Positions 9,662 to 19,116 of a stretch of 64,000 bases of DNA are shown one piece after another. The notes beneath the pieces were generated by a model, which was given only the letters and a program-made list of their open reading frames with translations, searched no databases and was not told where the DNA came from. The stretch is from Mesostigma viride. Taxonomy: Eukaryota > Streptophyta > Mesostigmatophyceae > Mesostigmatales > Mesostigmataceae. Position numbers and translations under genes: made by a program. How positions within the stretch are numbered: position 1 is the stretch's first letter; every line of letters begins with the position of its first letter. The stretch spans positions 1 through 64,000 of the forward strand of contig RPFO01001502.1 in the NCBI GenBank assembly GCA_009746045.1. The letters run 5' to 3'.

Positions 9662-9701
9662 ATTAATTAATTAATTAATTGGACTCGTGCTCCCGTTGGG
9701 G
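9662..9701 (-). mobile_element. Very short LINE 3' end with (TTAA)n tail, minus orientation
   Basis: The minus strand reads CCCCAACGGGAGCACGAG followed by a TTAA repeat, exactly the 18 bases at 9034-9051. The left half of the hairpin is absent, so only about 20 bases of element plus tail are recognisable. This suits extreme 5' truncation during target-primed reverse transcription. Confidence 0.5.
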
Positions 9702-10586
9702 GCATTAACAGTTAACGCCAAGCGCATTGGCGTGATCCTGATTCGGCATATCTCTGCGATTCCAGCGGCACCGGAACGAGTTCATTCCGACAAGTATCAA
9801 GAAAGTTATGGCGTTCCGACTTCCCGGTCGCGCGCGAGCGCGAGCCGGCTGTTCTTCTAAGTCGGACGTGAATATTTGCCGACGACATATGGGGTCGACA
9901 GTAATTCCTGGGCTGACAGGAATTAGGTGCTGAACCTACGACGGTATTGGGTTAATACGTCGTACGTAGGAAATAGGAACCTTAACCTGTGGTCTGGTGG
10001 TACCGCAGGCCTAGTCCTGGACTTCTAGGTGCAGATGCAATAATCACTGTGGTGACTGTACTCTGTGGTCACTGTGCCTGTATGGCAGACCTACTGTATA
10101 GGAACTGGGCGCTGTACAGGTAGTGAATACTGTACCGGGGGTGTTATTACTGAGCAGGCCTCCTAGGTGTTACGTCGCGTAACAATTCGTTGTAGTTACG
10201 GACGTAAATTAGGTCCTTGGCCTCGGCTGCTCTTAGGTTTACGTGCAGTTCTAGCTGGGACATGATTGTCCTCGTAACAGTACTGTGGTATATTGGGTGC
10301 CTTTGGGCGCCGCGCCGCGTACTTTATTAGTGGTCCTTATCCTTCGGTAGAATGTAGTGGACCGGCGTGCATCTGTGCACCTGCCTGTGTTTCTGTGTCT
10401 CGGCAGGCGAGGGCCAGGTCGGCCCGAGCCTGTTGGACCGTTGGTGACCATTTATGCACGTTCCACTCCGTGTGTGGTCACTCGGCGTGTGTTAAATGAA
10501 TTAACACATATAGGCTTGGGTCACGGCAGTGTAGTTGTGTTTCCTTCCTCTTTTCCTGGAGTAAACGGGTTTTGGTAAATGGTTGT
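9702..10586. other. Region without a recognised gene, probably Gypsy-3 leader or LTR
   Basis: No convincing coding region. Short palindromic stretches occur (for example ACGTCGTACGT near 9955-9965). It precedes two small ORFs and a gag-like ORF, so it may hold the LTR and leader of Gypsy-3, but I could not define LTR ends because no second copy is in the window. Confidence 0.3.
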
Positions 10587-10889
10587 ATGGCGTATTATAG
10601 TAACACATACGTTAATGCATTGAGATCAGCTCCGTCACGTTCGTCTTTCGCCAGAGGTTTGAGTAGAGGAGGCCTGACCAGTTTAGGTAGTATCAGGCCC
10701 ATTAGAGGTAGAGGCGGAGGTAGATATCCGCGGCGTAACAATGGTTCCGGAGGAACTTCAGTAGGTAGAGAACAAGACGACGATCCCTTGCCACATACGC
10801 CTTTTCAAGACCCCTTCCGCGTCCAGGAATACGAAGCCGACACGTCCTTGATAGGTAATGGGCGGGTCGCCTTCAAGCTGGGAGAGTAG
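10587..10889 (+). CDS. Small Arg-Gly-rich protein, leader ORF of Gypsy-3
   Basis: 100 codons from ATG 10587 to TAG, with codon use like the neighbouring ORFs. The middle is Arg/Gly/Ser-rich (ARGLSRGGLTS, RGRGGGRYPRRNNGSGG), then it becomes acidic (REQDDDPLPHTPFQ). RG-rich segments commonly bind RNA. It lies about 350 bases before an RNase H1-N-like ORF and about 870 bases before a gag-like ORF, all on the same strand. No family is recognised; it may instead be a chance ORF. Confidence 0.4.
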   Translation: MAYYSNTYVNALRSAPSRSSFARGLSRGGLTSLGSIRPIRGRGGGRYPRRNNGSGGTSVGREQDDDPLPHTPFQDPFRVQEYEADTSLIGNGRVAFKLGE

Positions 10890-11244
10890 TGCTGCCCGTT
10901 TCGGGACACGCTCTACCTAGATGCTAGACCTGCTCGCAGCGGATAAACCCTTTCGTAGTTAGCCTGTCCTTCGCCTTGTTTTCCTGCTTACGGTTGTTTC
11001 CTGTCATAGATAGGGAAGTATTACTGTCCGGAGACGATTAGCGTCGCAGTACCTACACCTTTTCCTTCGTGTTGCTGCTAATTAGACGGCCGCACTCGCA
11101 GAAATTCACTGGGTCGCTGACTTTAGGACTACGAGCGCTGGACCGTTGTCGCCCTCGTCATTTCGGTGATCCAGATAACCCAGCTAAGTCGACTCCTACC
11201 CCTTCCACTCCTATCGCGACTACTCAAGAACAAGGTGCGTTACC

Positions 11245-11640
11245 ATGAGCCAGCGGCGATCTTTTACTGCTCCTTCCCATTCTTCTAGTGATAATAGTCT
11301 AGCTAAATATTACGTAGTGATTACGCCTCAATGGTCCTCCATTTTCCTTTCGTGGTCCGACGCTAGGAAGATCGTTCAGAATCGTGCATACAACGTAATT
11401 AGGTATAAGAAATTTATGTCCTTCGAAGAAGCTCAGCAGTTCCTTATTATAGATCATAGCCAAACAGATTTAGGTCTGCATGTACGCCCTATTCCTCATG
11501 GTCGTCCTCCAGTAGAAGCTCTAGTCTTTGCTACCCCTCCTTCTTCTCCCCCTAAACGGGCTGCATCCTCATCTAGCTTAGATACTCCTCTCACCTTAGA
11601 ATTCGGTTCCCTATCCATTACTGTTGTTAAAAAGGATTGA
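11245..11640 (+). CDS. RNase H1 N-terminal / viroplasmin-like domain protein, Gypsy-3 leader ORF
   Basis: 131 codons from ATG to TGA. Residues ~20-70 match the small RNA:DNA hybrid-binding fold of RNase H1 N-termini (Cauli_VI/viroplasmin family): AKYYVVITP, IFLSWSDARKIV, YKKFMSFEEAQQFL. The diagnostic features are the YYVV start, the S-W-x2-A/C segment and the K-x-F-x2-x-E-E-A-x2-F helix. The C-terminus is Pro/Ser-rich. No RNase H catalytic domain follows. A gag-like ORF starts 125 bases downstream. A similar ORF sits upstream of gag in Gypsy-1 (46929-47282), so it looks like a recurring accessory gene. A role in binding RNA:DNA hybrids is inference. Confidence 0.6.
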   Translation: MSQRRSFTAPSHSSSDNSLAKYYVVITPQWSSIFLSWSDARKIVQNRAYNVIRYKKFMSFEEAQQFLIIDHSQTDLGLHVRPIPHGRPPVEALVFATPPSSPPKRAASSSSLDTPLTLEFGSLSITVVKKD

Positions 11641-11764
11641 GTTAAATTGTTTCCTTCGTTTAAGCCATTAAAAGCTTTTTCTTTTCTTTCCTTGCCTTAA
11701 ATTAGGCCTTGTCCTTTATCCTTGTTGCTTTCAGTTAGATTTCTAATCATTTATTTAATTAAAA

Positions 11765-12283
11765 ATGGATCCAGTGGGTGGTAACATGTCGCCTATACCT
11801 ACCAATACTCCTACTATGAATAATACTAATAATAATAATAATAATAATAACAATAACAACACTCGCGGTAACCGACGGGACTCCTTGGAAACGGTACACC
11901 ATCTCACTCCTCAAGGTAATCTTCGTACCTCACCTCCTTCTCCTGTTGCTGGTGGTCGCCGTCGTCCCTCACTTACCCCTCCTACCTATGAACAACGTAT
12001 GCAAGTCAGATTTAGTGATGACCCTTCCTTTACCTTGAACCAGGCCCCTGTCCCTCCTGCAACCTTGGCTCAACCCCCAACAGGTCCTCACTAACCAACA
12101 ATGTTGCTAGGCCTCCTTCCCACCCTGTGCCTTCCATGCCTGCGTTTAACACGGGTCGTGCCTCTGCCCCTGTCGGCCCTTCTGGGCGCCCTAGTGCAGT
12201 TCCCTTTTACCCACCTGCTTCCTGGTCCTACCCTGAGACGGCCTATGAGGCAGCCCAGGTCCAGAGTGAGATCATACGCCGTA
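11765..12283 (+). pseudogene. gag: Gypsy-3 gag N-terminus, frameshifted and truncated
   Basis: The ORF starts at ATG 11765 (MDPVGGNMSPIPTN), has an (AAT)n run encoding about a dozen Asn (11823-11860) and Pro/Ser/Thr-rich sequence, and stops at 12094. Coding character continues in another frame from about 12085 (NNVARPPSHPVPSMPAF ... YEAAQVQSEI) until AT-rich sequence begins at 12271. This Pro-rich start resembles the N-terminal part of the Gypsy-1 and Gypsy-2 gags. The capsid domain and zinc knuckle are missing. Assignment rests on context and composition. Confidence 0.45.
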
Positions 12284-12402
12284 TAATACGGTATAATACG
12301 GTATAATACGTAATACGCTGGCTTTGAGCGTATGATTCATACGTTATAATACGTTTTAGCGTATAATGACGTATAATACCGTATTATACCGTATGATGCC
12401 GT
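12271..12402. repeat. AT-rich inverted repeat, possible transposon end
   Basis: The left arm (12271-12301) has three copies of GTATAATACG. The right arm (12371-12402) has the complement (CCGTATTATACCGTAT). Between them are further TATAATACG variants. It begins where the gag-like coding ends. It may be the terminal or subterminal repeats of an inserted DNA transposon. No target duplication was identified. Confidence 0.5.
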
Positions 12403-12751
12403 GTTTTCCGCGTTTTTTTTACGTTTTGCGCGGCTAGGATGCCAGAACGACAGGGCAACGATTTGAAGCCACAGATTTCGTATCTCTACTATAAGTACTG
12501 ACCCGTCTGAACTTTCACAATTCGACGCGATCTTATTTTGACATTGTGGTGCACAGTGCGCGCACCGTGCGGAGGTGGCCATGGCGACGTGCGTTCCGTT
12601 AAAATATGGCTAATCCGGCGGGCGACAGGCGAAAAAATTAAGCCGATGGTTAAAAGTGATGTTCTATTATGATGTTTCATAGCAAGATCTGCACTATTTG
12701 CAAATTCGCTGCCTTTGTTGGTACAGATTTGCACGGGGGTCTCATCCAACG
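12403..12751. other. No gene seen
   Basis: AT-rich, unremarkable sequence between the inverted repeat and the minus-strand ORF. I see no motif, tail or repeat that I can name. Confidence 0.4.
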
Positions 12752-13150
12752 TCAATTTGGCCGCGATGAATAATCTAGCATGTGTGCCTGCGACGGTAGA
12801 ACTCGACATTCGTGGGTTATTTTGATGCAGCAAGAGCCGTTTAGTAACGGACACCATGAAAATAACCTAAGCATCTTCGATCTGCGGCCATTTCCTGTCA
12901 TTTCTAAAATGATTTCGTTCAGGCCTGCGCGATCCGCGGTTAATCCATCCATGGCTGGCTGGCTTTTCTTGCGCGCCTGGGTAGGAAATAATGCCGGCCG
13001 TGGTACGTTGATTTGCCGCATGTCACCGCCCAGTCTGTTTGCGCTCTTAATGAACCTGGCATGAAACTTTTTGCGCCGTTTCTGGGTTTTTCTTGCTATT
13101 TTGTTCTCCACTTGTTGCAGTTGTGCTATCAGATTTTCCGCAGCTTTCAA
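12752..13150 (-). CDS. Small basic hypothetical protein
   Basis: 132 codons on the minus strand. The first ~50 residues look protein-like: MKAAENLIAQLQQVENKIAR is a coiled-coil pattern, followed by a Lys/Arg-rich stretch (KTQKRRKKFHARFIKS). The C-terminal half is less convincing. It could be the N-terminal exon of a gene carried by whatever inserted at 12271, or a chance ORF. No family recognised. Confidence 0.25.
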   Translation of the reverse strand: MKAAENLIAQLQQVENKIARKTQKRRKKFHARFIKSANRLGGDMRQINVPRPALFPTQARKKSQPAMDGLTADRAGLNEIILEMTGNGRRSKMLRLFSWCPLLNGSCCIKITHECRVLPSQAHMLDYSSRPN

Positions 13151-13432
13151 TGGTTTTCCTTACGCTGCGTATGCCATGCTTCCTAAAGCTACCCAGAATT
13201 GATCGGGCAGTTATCTGGCTTTGCTACGCTTCCTGTATGGAGGTTTTCACACGGTAGACATTCTATATTGCGTAGTCAAGGACCCTAGCTGCCTGGGAGC
13301 GGCATCACCGTTGCAAGGAGCTGGCGAGCTCATAGACGCCTGTCATGCTCTTCAGCCTGCTGGAAAACAAGGTTGTTGTATGGAAGGTGAGAATATGTGA
13401 GTTACTTATCACATCCCCACCTGTTTAGCCTC

Positions 13433-13502
13433 CGTGGTTCCCCAACGGGGACACGAGATTAATTAATATTAATTAATTAATTCAGTTAATTAATTAATTA
13501 AT
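13433..13502 (+). mobile_element. LINE 3' terminal hairpin and (TTAA)n tail, third copy
   Basis: A hairpin at 13433-13455 (CGTG, TCCCC, loop AAC, GGGGA, CACG) is followed by GAG and a TTAA-type microsatellite to 13502. Compared with 9027-9049 the stem differs on both sides while pairing is kept. The preceding ~280 bases (13151-13432) hold no gene and may be 3' UTR. Confidence 0.5.
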
Positions 13503-13842
13503 GCACACCACGAGTCACACACCTGTAGTCACATGCAGCTCAGTATATTCACATAGCATCGCACCATGCAAACATACTACATGCATTAATTGTATACTAC
13601 TGTAGTATTTGCGTGCATGCACAGCCACATATATATATTAAAATATATAATTACTTGCATCAAAGTGAAGGCACCCAAGTAAACATAACCAATATAAAGC
13701 CACATATATTAAAAATATAATTACTTACAGCAGAGTGAAATCACTCAAACCAAAGCAAACGCCCAGCTATAAACCTATATACAGAGCCATGTCAAAGCTC
13801 TATACTACGATAAGACCAATGGAAACGCCTAACGGGAGGAAC
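13503..13842. other. AT-rich region with an imperfect direct repeat
   Basis: Two related segments (about 13624-13665 and 13698-13735) share ATAT-rich sequence ending ATATAATTACTT and then CAGAGTGAA or CAAAGTGAA. No gene. It lies 3' of the minus-strand LINE and may include its 3' UTR. Confidence 0.35.
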
Positions 13843-16800
13843 CTAATAGCCCTGCTGCACCGCAAAATCAGCCCGCGTACGGCGGAGCATGATGTCAGCC
13901 ATGGCCCGAGTCAGCGCCACCGACAAGCGCTGACGCCAATATGACGTCCAGGTCCGCGCCGACCATGGGGCCCGCTGGCCCTCCAGGTCCAGCCGGTCCT
14001 CCCGGAGCCGGCAACACTCCTTGAAGAAGGCGGAGGTCAGGGGCCCCATGGCCCCAAACTCCTCCAGGACAAAGGGCACCACACGATGGTGCCCGACGTC
14101 GCCGTAGGCCAGGAGCTTGGCCCGCTCCGCCCGGTCCGCCGTGTAACCTGCCGTGAGGGAGGCCCCAGCCACGTGGCTAAGAGCCAAGGGCCGCGCCACC
14201 GAAACGTCAATAAGCAGATGCCGGCCACCCCCCTCAAAGTCCAGCACCACGATGTCAGGCCGGTGGTTGGGGGAATAGAAGGCAGCGCCATCCGCATCCT
14301 CGGACCGGATGTTCGCGTGGGGGAAAACCGACCGAATCATGGCGAGCACCACCGTCAGGAGGACAGTGTGCAAATACAAATACCAATTCTGATTCTGTTG
14401 GCCCCCCATGCAGGCAAGGTAGTGAGTCCCCGTGGGATCCAGCGGCTGCCCACAGCTACCACAAGGCCGCCCGGCCGGAACAAGAGGCTGCGGGGCAAAT
14501 AGCTGGTGCCGGAGCGCCACCGAGTAGTGGCTGGGAGCCAAGGCGAATGGGGGGGCCATGGGAAGAGCACGAAGGTACGCCGAGCCCACACTCCGCAAGG
14601 AAAGCGAGAACAGCCACGCACGTCCCTGGGCGTTGAGGTCCGCGAAAAGAGCAATCCAATCAGCCGTGTGCAGAATACCCGCGTAGGTTTTCTGGTGTTT
14701 ATCGATGACGCGAGCAGGGAATGCGGCGGGAGATTGAACGGAGGCGACCGAGGGAGTGCCGCGAGGGAGGTGGCGCTGTACCGCCTGAGCGGCACGGACG
14801 GGAGAACAGGCCTGCTGGATCTCAGCATAGGCCTCCTGGATGGCGGTGACGAAGGGCAAAGGGCTGCTGGGGTCCAGGAGGTCAGGCGCTGCCGTTGCCA
14901 AAAGGGGCAGGAGCCGGCAGCTTTCCGCCCACGACTGAGCGACGGAGCCCAAAAATGCTGCTGGGGCCAGCCGGGCGGCACGAGTCAGACCGCAGCCACC
15001 CATCCGTGCAGGCAGGGAGGCAATGCGAATAGCATGTGGCGGGAGGTCGGGGCCCGGGACCAGCTGCGCCAAGGCCGACTGGATGCGTTCGTCGTGGCCC
15101 TCGGCGGCCAGCCGGACCTGAGCCGGAAGAGCGCCCCGGAGCCAGTGAACGACGCGAGGGTGAGCGCAAAACCACAGAAGCAGACCCTTGGTCTGCGAAT
15201 CATGAAGGCGCGCAATCAAGGGCAGTACCTCAGTGCGTGCCTCGAGGGCGGCCCGCAGAGCATCGATGACAAACGCGGGGTCGCCAACCGGAACGCCGAG
15301 GACATCCAACCCATGGAGGCGCTCGTCCCGGCCCAAGAGCTGGGGCGGAAAGCCGGAGCAATCACCTTGGGGCGAGTACACCGCGCACTTGGCCAGGGTC
15401 AACTGGAGGTTGATGTCGGCCACCGCGGTCTGCAGTGCCAGCAGAGCCGCGGTGGTGTCCGGCACAGGGCCCAGAAGGTAGATATCATCCAAGTAGGCCT
15501 GAATAGCGACCGCCGGGTGGGCAGCATGGACCGCTTGGAGGCAACCCTGGAGGGGGGCGGCAAAGTACAGGGGTCCCAGGGGGTCCCCTTGCTGGGTGCC
15601 CGACCGCGACAGCAGGCCGCCGCGAGTGCCGTCCTCCATGATGTGAACCAGTTGGCCGGGCTGGCCGTAGCACACGGCTGTCCAAGCGTACAAGTCCTCG
15701 AAGGACTCCATGACGGCCGCAAACATGCTGGCGCGGGACAGACTGTTGAACGCGTTGTGGCAGTCGACCTTGACGACAGCGTGGGTGGGGTGGGCCTCGA
15801 GGTAGGCCTGCACCGAATGGATGAGGATATCCGCCCCGCCTGGAGTCGTCACCCCCAGCTGGGCCGCCACCGAGGTCTCACCCGCTGCGAGGGGCGGGCA
15901 GAAAAAGGCACGGAGCTCGGGCGCCTTTTGGCGGCAGATCACTTTGCCCACGAGCTTGCGGAGCACCTCACCGCAGGCGATCGGGCGCACCTTGCCCTCG
16001 GGGGGGGCAAGACACCCTTGAGCAGAGCGAGGAGGCGAGCGCCCGCTAACCACTCGCGCGCAGCGGGAGGAACGCGACCAGCCGCCAGGTCAATGAGGGT
16101 GTCAAAGAGAATGTCCTCGCCCCCATGCCCCACCAGGACCTCCAAGTGCTCGTAGCGCCAGCCCGACGGCCCGGTAGAGGAAGCCCGCGGGACCGCACGC
16201 ATCACCTCCAGGAAGCAGTCGCGGTCCAGCCGGAGGGGGGCCGGCAGGGGGTCCGGCACGGGCAGCTGGAATCCGGGCTCCGCAGGGTGAAGAGCCTCCA
16301 AGGCCGCCAGGGTAGCCGCATTGGCGGGGGCCAGCTTGGCCATTTCCAAGCGGGTCATGGCCCGGCTGAGCTGCCCCTCGCGGACGAGGCGGATGACGTC
16401 GGCGGCCACCCGCTCGAAGTTGACCTCCCCCGACAGCCGGGCCGTGCGCGGGGGCGGCACGCCAAACAGCCCCTCCCAGTCCCCCTGCAGAAAGCGTCGG
16501 CAACGGGCAATAACCGCACCCTGGAGGCCGCGCACACCACGCCCGAGAGGGGTGAGGAGCAGGCGGGGGGTCACCATGTGCAGTTTAAAGCCCAGCGGGT
16601 CGTCCGGAGCGGCGTGCATGCGCCGGAGAGAAACGATTGCACATTGCGCGAAAAGGCTACGCGCGCGGTGGGGGAGGTCGGTCAGGGTAGACGTCGGGTT
16701 GATGGCGCATGCATCCCAGGGAACCGTGTCAAGCCAACGCCAACTGGCCGAGTAGTCGGGCGGCGGGGGCTGGGAGCCGGTGGGAGCCGAGGCGGGAGGG

Positions 16801-16913
16801 GGGAGGGGGCCGGGACTGCTGGCCGGTTGAGGGGCCGTTGAGCAACACAGGCGCGCGCGTGCTGAGCGCGCCCGTGAATGGAGTACACCCGCTGGCAGTG
16901 AGCTTCCGGGCAC
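13843..16913 (-). pseudogene. LINE ORF part 3: reverse transcriptase and restriction-like endonuclease
   Basis: The first segment (16913 to about 16007) ends with the RT fingers region (STGPSGWRYEHLEVL). A frame change at a run of eight G (16000-16007) joins it to the frame ending at 13843, where KVRPIACGEVLRKL, VVKVDCHNAFNSLSR (RT motif A), GTQQGDPLGPLYFA (motif B) and AYLDDIYLL (motif C, 15484-15495) follow. The C-terminal part has a CCHC motif (CGSC...THYLAC, about 14410-14464) and RPDIVVLDFEG...LLIDVSVA (about 14210-14275), typical of the RLE of R2-type LINEs. The G8 indel could be decay or a sequencing error. Confidence 0.75.
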
Positions 16914-18180
16914 CGGTAACAGCTCATGGCCTGCAGATCCGCCGCGCCGAGATCGGGGTGCACAGCGCGAAGGTGCTGGCAGAGGAGGTTACGGTTGTGG
17001 AACACACCAGCACACGGGGACCCCGTGGGAAGCAGCACGGCACACCGGTGAAGGCCGTCGGCGGGCGCTGAGTGGCGGGGAGCGGCGCCAGCAAAGGCAG
17101 GACGTGGGGCCTGCGGCGTCTCCCCAGCCGGGCCGGCAGGCGCGCGCACCACGACCCGACCAGCGCCCGGCATGCCCGCCGGGGCCACGGAGGAGGCAGT
17201 GCCCACCGGGGAGACCCCCAGCGGAGGGGGATCGAGAACGCCGGCGCCCCTCCCAGGGGGACTCGCCAGCGCGCCCGCGACCACCCCAGGCCCCGGCAAC
17301 GAGGCCGGGGGCGGCGGCCGAGGGGTCGGGGAGGCAGCTGGCCCCGGGGCCCGGTGGGGACCCGGCAGGGGACCCAGCGAGACCGGGGGCGGGCCGAGAG
17401 GAAGCGCAGTCCCAGGGGGCGGCACAACAGCCCGGCACAACGGGCAGCGCGGCACGGAGTGGAGCAAGCTGCGCGCGATGCACGCTTGATGGAATGTGTG
17501 GCCGCACGCGGGCAGGCGACACAAGCCATCCCCCGGCCGGAAGGGCTCAAGGCAGATGGCACAGGAGCCCGACTCGGGGTCGTCCCCCTCCAGAAGGGAC
17601 CGGACATGAGGGGGGGCGGGTCCCAGCCGGCCTCCCAGCAACCCGGGAGAGCAGCAATCTGGGCGCGCGAGAGGATGCCGACCGGTTGGTCAGCCGCGGG
17701 GTGCCATTCGTGCGGGATGCCTGCCAACTCCAGGATGTCGTGGAGGAAGGCAGAAACAGGCGTCCCCGCGGTTAGGGGCTGGGCGCGCCCGGCCGAGTCC
17801 ACCAAGATGGCCTGGCCGCCCTGAACCGCGATGGGGGCCCCGAACTCCACACGCAGCATGGCGGCCTGCGCCAGGCTGAGGGAGGTGATGAGAAAGCCCC
17901 CACTGGCAACCGGGCCGGGAGGCGGGGCCTGGGCGTCCAAGAAGAGGCGAAGCTGCCGCGGGGACATGAGGCCCAGGTCGGCGCCGCCCGCGAGGTAGGC
18001 CGCCCGCACCGAGACCTGTGCGTCTCGAGCCACCGCCGTGACGAACTCGACCACCTCCTGACCCACCCGCTCGTCCAGGGAAAGCAGCTCTTCCTGCCGG
18101 GCGGCCGGGAGATGCCACGGCAGCCGGCAGCCGGCGTGATATCCTTCCAAGACATACCCCCAAAGAGTCGAGGCCGTCAC
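16682..18180 (-). pseudogene. LINE ORF part 2: middle region, RING finger and C2H2-like fingers
   Basis: A region of about 150 residues (18180-17700) contains LWGYVLEGYHAGCRLPWHL, AYLAGGADLGLMSPRQLRLF and GQAILVDSAGRAQPL; I do not recognise its fold. After a frame change a RING-H2 finger (17435-17563) reads CAIC, CGHTFHQAC, CPLC, the C3H2C3 spacing of E3 ubiquitin ligases. Further on are two C2H2-like fingers (CAGVF..LLCQHLRAVH, and CPEAHCQRVYSIHGRAQH, about 16840-17050), the type found before RT in R2-like elements. Frames change near 17600 and 16780. Confidence 0.6.
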
Positions 18181-18243
18181 CGGGGGGCGGCGGAAAGAAA
18201 TGTCGCCCGCACCTGCGCAACTAGGGCCAGGAAGGCCGGGGGC

Positions 18244-19002
18244 CTAGGGAGCGAGGGGAAGGCGGCCTGGAGCCCGACCGCGTCCAGCAACAAAGGGCAG
18301 TACGCCCAAGAAAAGGTGGCGCGGCCCACCACGCCGACAATGTGCGAGGGCGGCCACGAGGTGAACGCGTGGGCCCGGGGGCCGCCGTCCCACGCGGCAA
18401 GGACGGGGGTGGCGGCTGGGTGGCCAACCGCGGCCGGGGGAAGGGAGGCCAGAGCGTCGGGGAGCGAGGGGCCGGGGGCGGGCGCCGGGGTCGCCAGGCC
18501 CGCCGGGGGTCGGCCGGGCCCAGCCCAGGCGACAGCGCCGCGCCCCCGTCGGCGGGGCCAGGCGACGGGTGGGGCCCCGGGGCCGAGGGCGCCAGGGCCC
18601 GAGCAACGGCGGCCCCATCGGGCAGGCCACGGCCCGCCCCGAGGGCCTCGGCAGGGGGGCACACGGGGCAGGGGGCCGGAGCACCCAGCGGGGAGGGCAG
18701 CCCGGGGGCCCGCCGGGGGGACAGCGCGGGCACGTCCAGGAGCCCGGCGGGACCCGGTAGAGCCGGGGAGTAAGACACTGCAAGTGCCACCCGGAATTGC
18801 AAGCATCACAAACTAACATGTGGTGCCCGCGGTGCCCGCTCCGGCAGACCTCGCAGACCAAGGAGGGGGAGACCGGGGCGCCCGAGCCCCCCGCAGCCGG
18901 GTCGCCCACCTCCGCAAGAAGGGCCGCAAGCCGAGAGGACCGCCGAGGCGCCAACCGGGGAGCGGGGGAGCCGTTGGGCGAAGGGGGTCGTGGGTCGTCC
19001 AT
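18244..19002 (-). pseudogene. LINE ORF part 1: PHD-finger N-terminus
   Basis: Starts at ATG 19002 (MDDPRPPSPNGSPAP). A canonical C4HC3 PHD finger is encoded at 18721-18855: CEVC, CDAC, HLQC, CPRC with the usual W (SWTC). PHD fingers read histone H3 tails, so a chromatin-targeting role is possible. After the finger the frame becomes Pro/Arg-rich and probably shifts, since coding character continues in the frame of 18180. Confidence 0.65.
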
Positions 19003-19116
19003 GAACAATCAGGGCAGGCGTGGCAGCCACCGAGGGGGGGGGCGGGGGGTGTGGGGGGCGGAGCCCCCCACGCGGGGGGTTTGGGGGGCGGCAGCCCCCC
19101 AACGCGCTGCGGTCGC

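Larger units (their letters stand above)
13843..19002 (-). mobile_element. R2-like LINE with PHD, RING and RLE domains, frameshifted
   Basis: Minus-strand non-LTR element of at least 5.1 kb. Domain order from the 5' end: PHD finger, unassigned region, RING-H2, two C2H2-like fingers, reverse transcriptase with YLDD, and a C-terminal CCHC plus PD...D restriction-like endonuclease. R2-type early-branching LINEs have N-terminal fingers, RT and RLE in one ORF; PHD and RING are not usual for them. No apurinic endonuclease is seen. Three or four frameshifts interrupt it, at least one at a homopolymer. The 5' edge touches the 170-bp satellite at 19117, so the element may have inserted there. Confidence 0.7.

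Noticed and set aside
9034-9701. A 670-bp DNA transposon with terminal inverted repeats CCCCAACGGG...
   Set aside because: The direct-orientation third copy at 13440 and the TTAA tails pointing outward from each end fit separate LINE 3' ends better; no target duplication around the pair.
14506-16155. Plus-strand 549-codon frame opposite the LINE
   Set aside because: Antisense shadow of GC-rich RT and endonuclease coding; Arg/Gly-rich with no motif, whereas the minus strand carries clear RT and RLE motifs.
17072-18816. Several 100-250 codon plus-strand frames opposite the LINE N-terminus
   Set aside because: Shadows in high-GC DNA; the PHD, RING and zinc fingers are on the minus strand.
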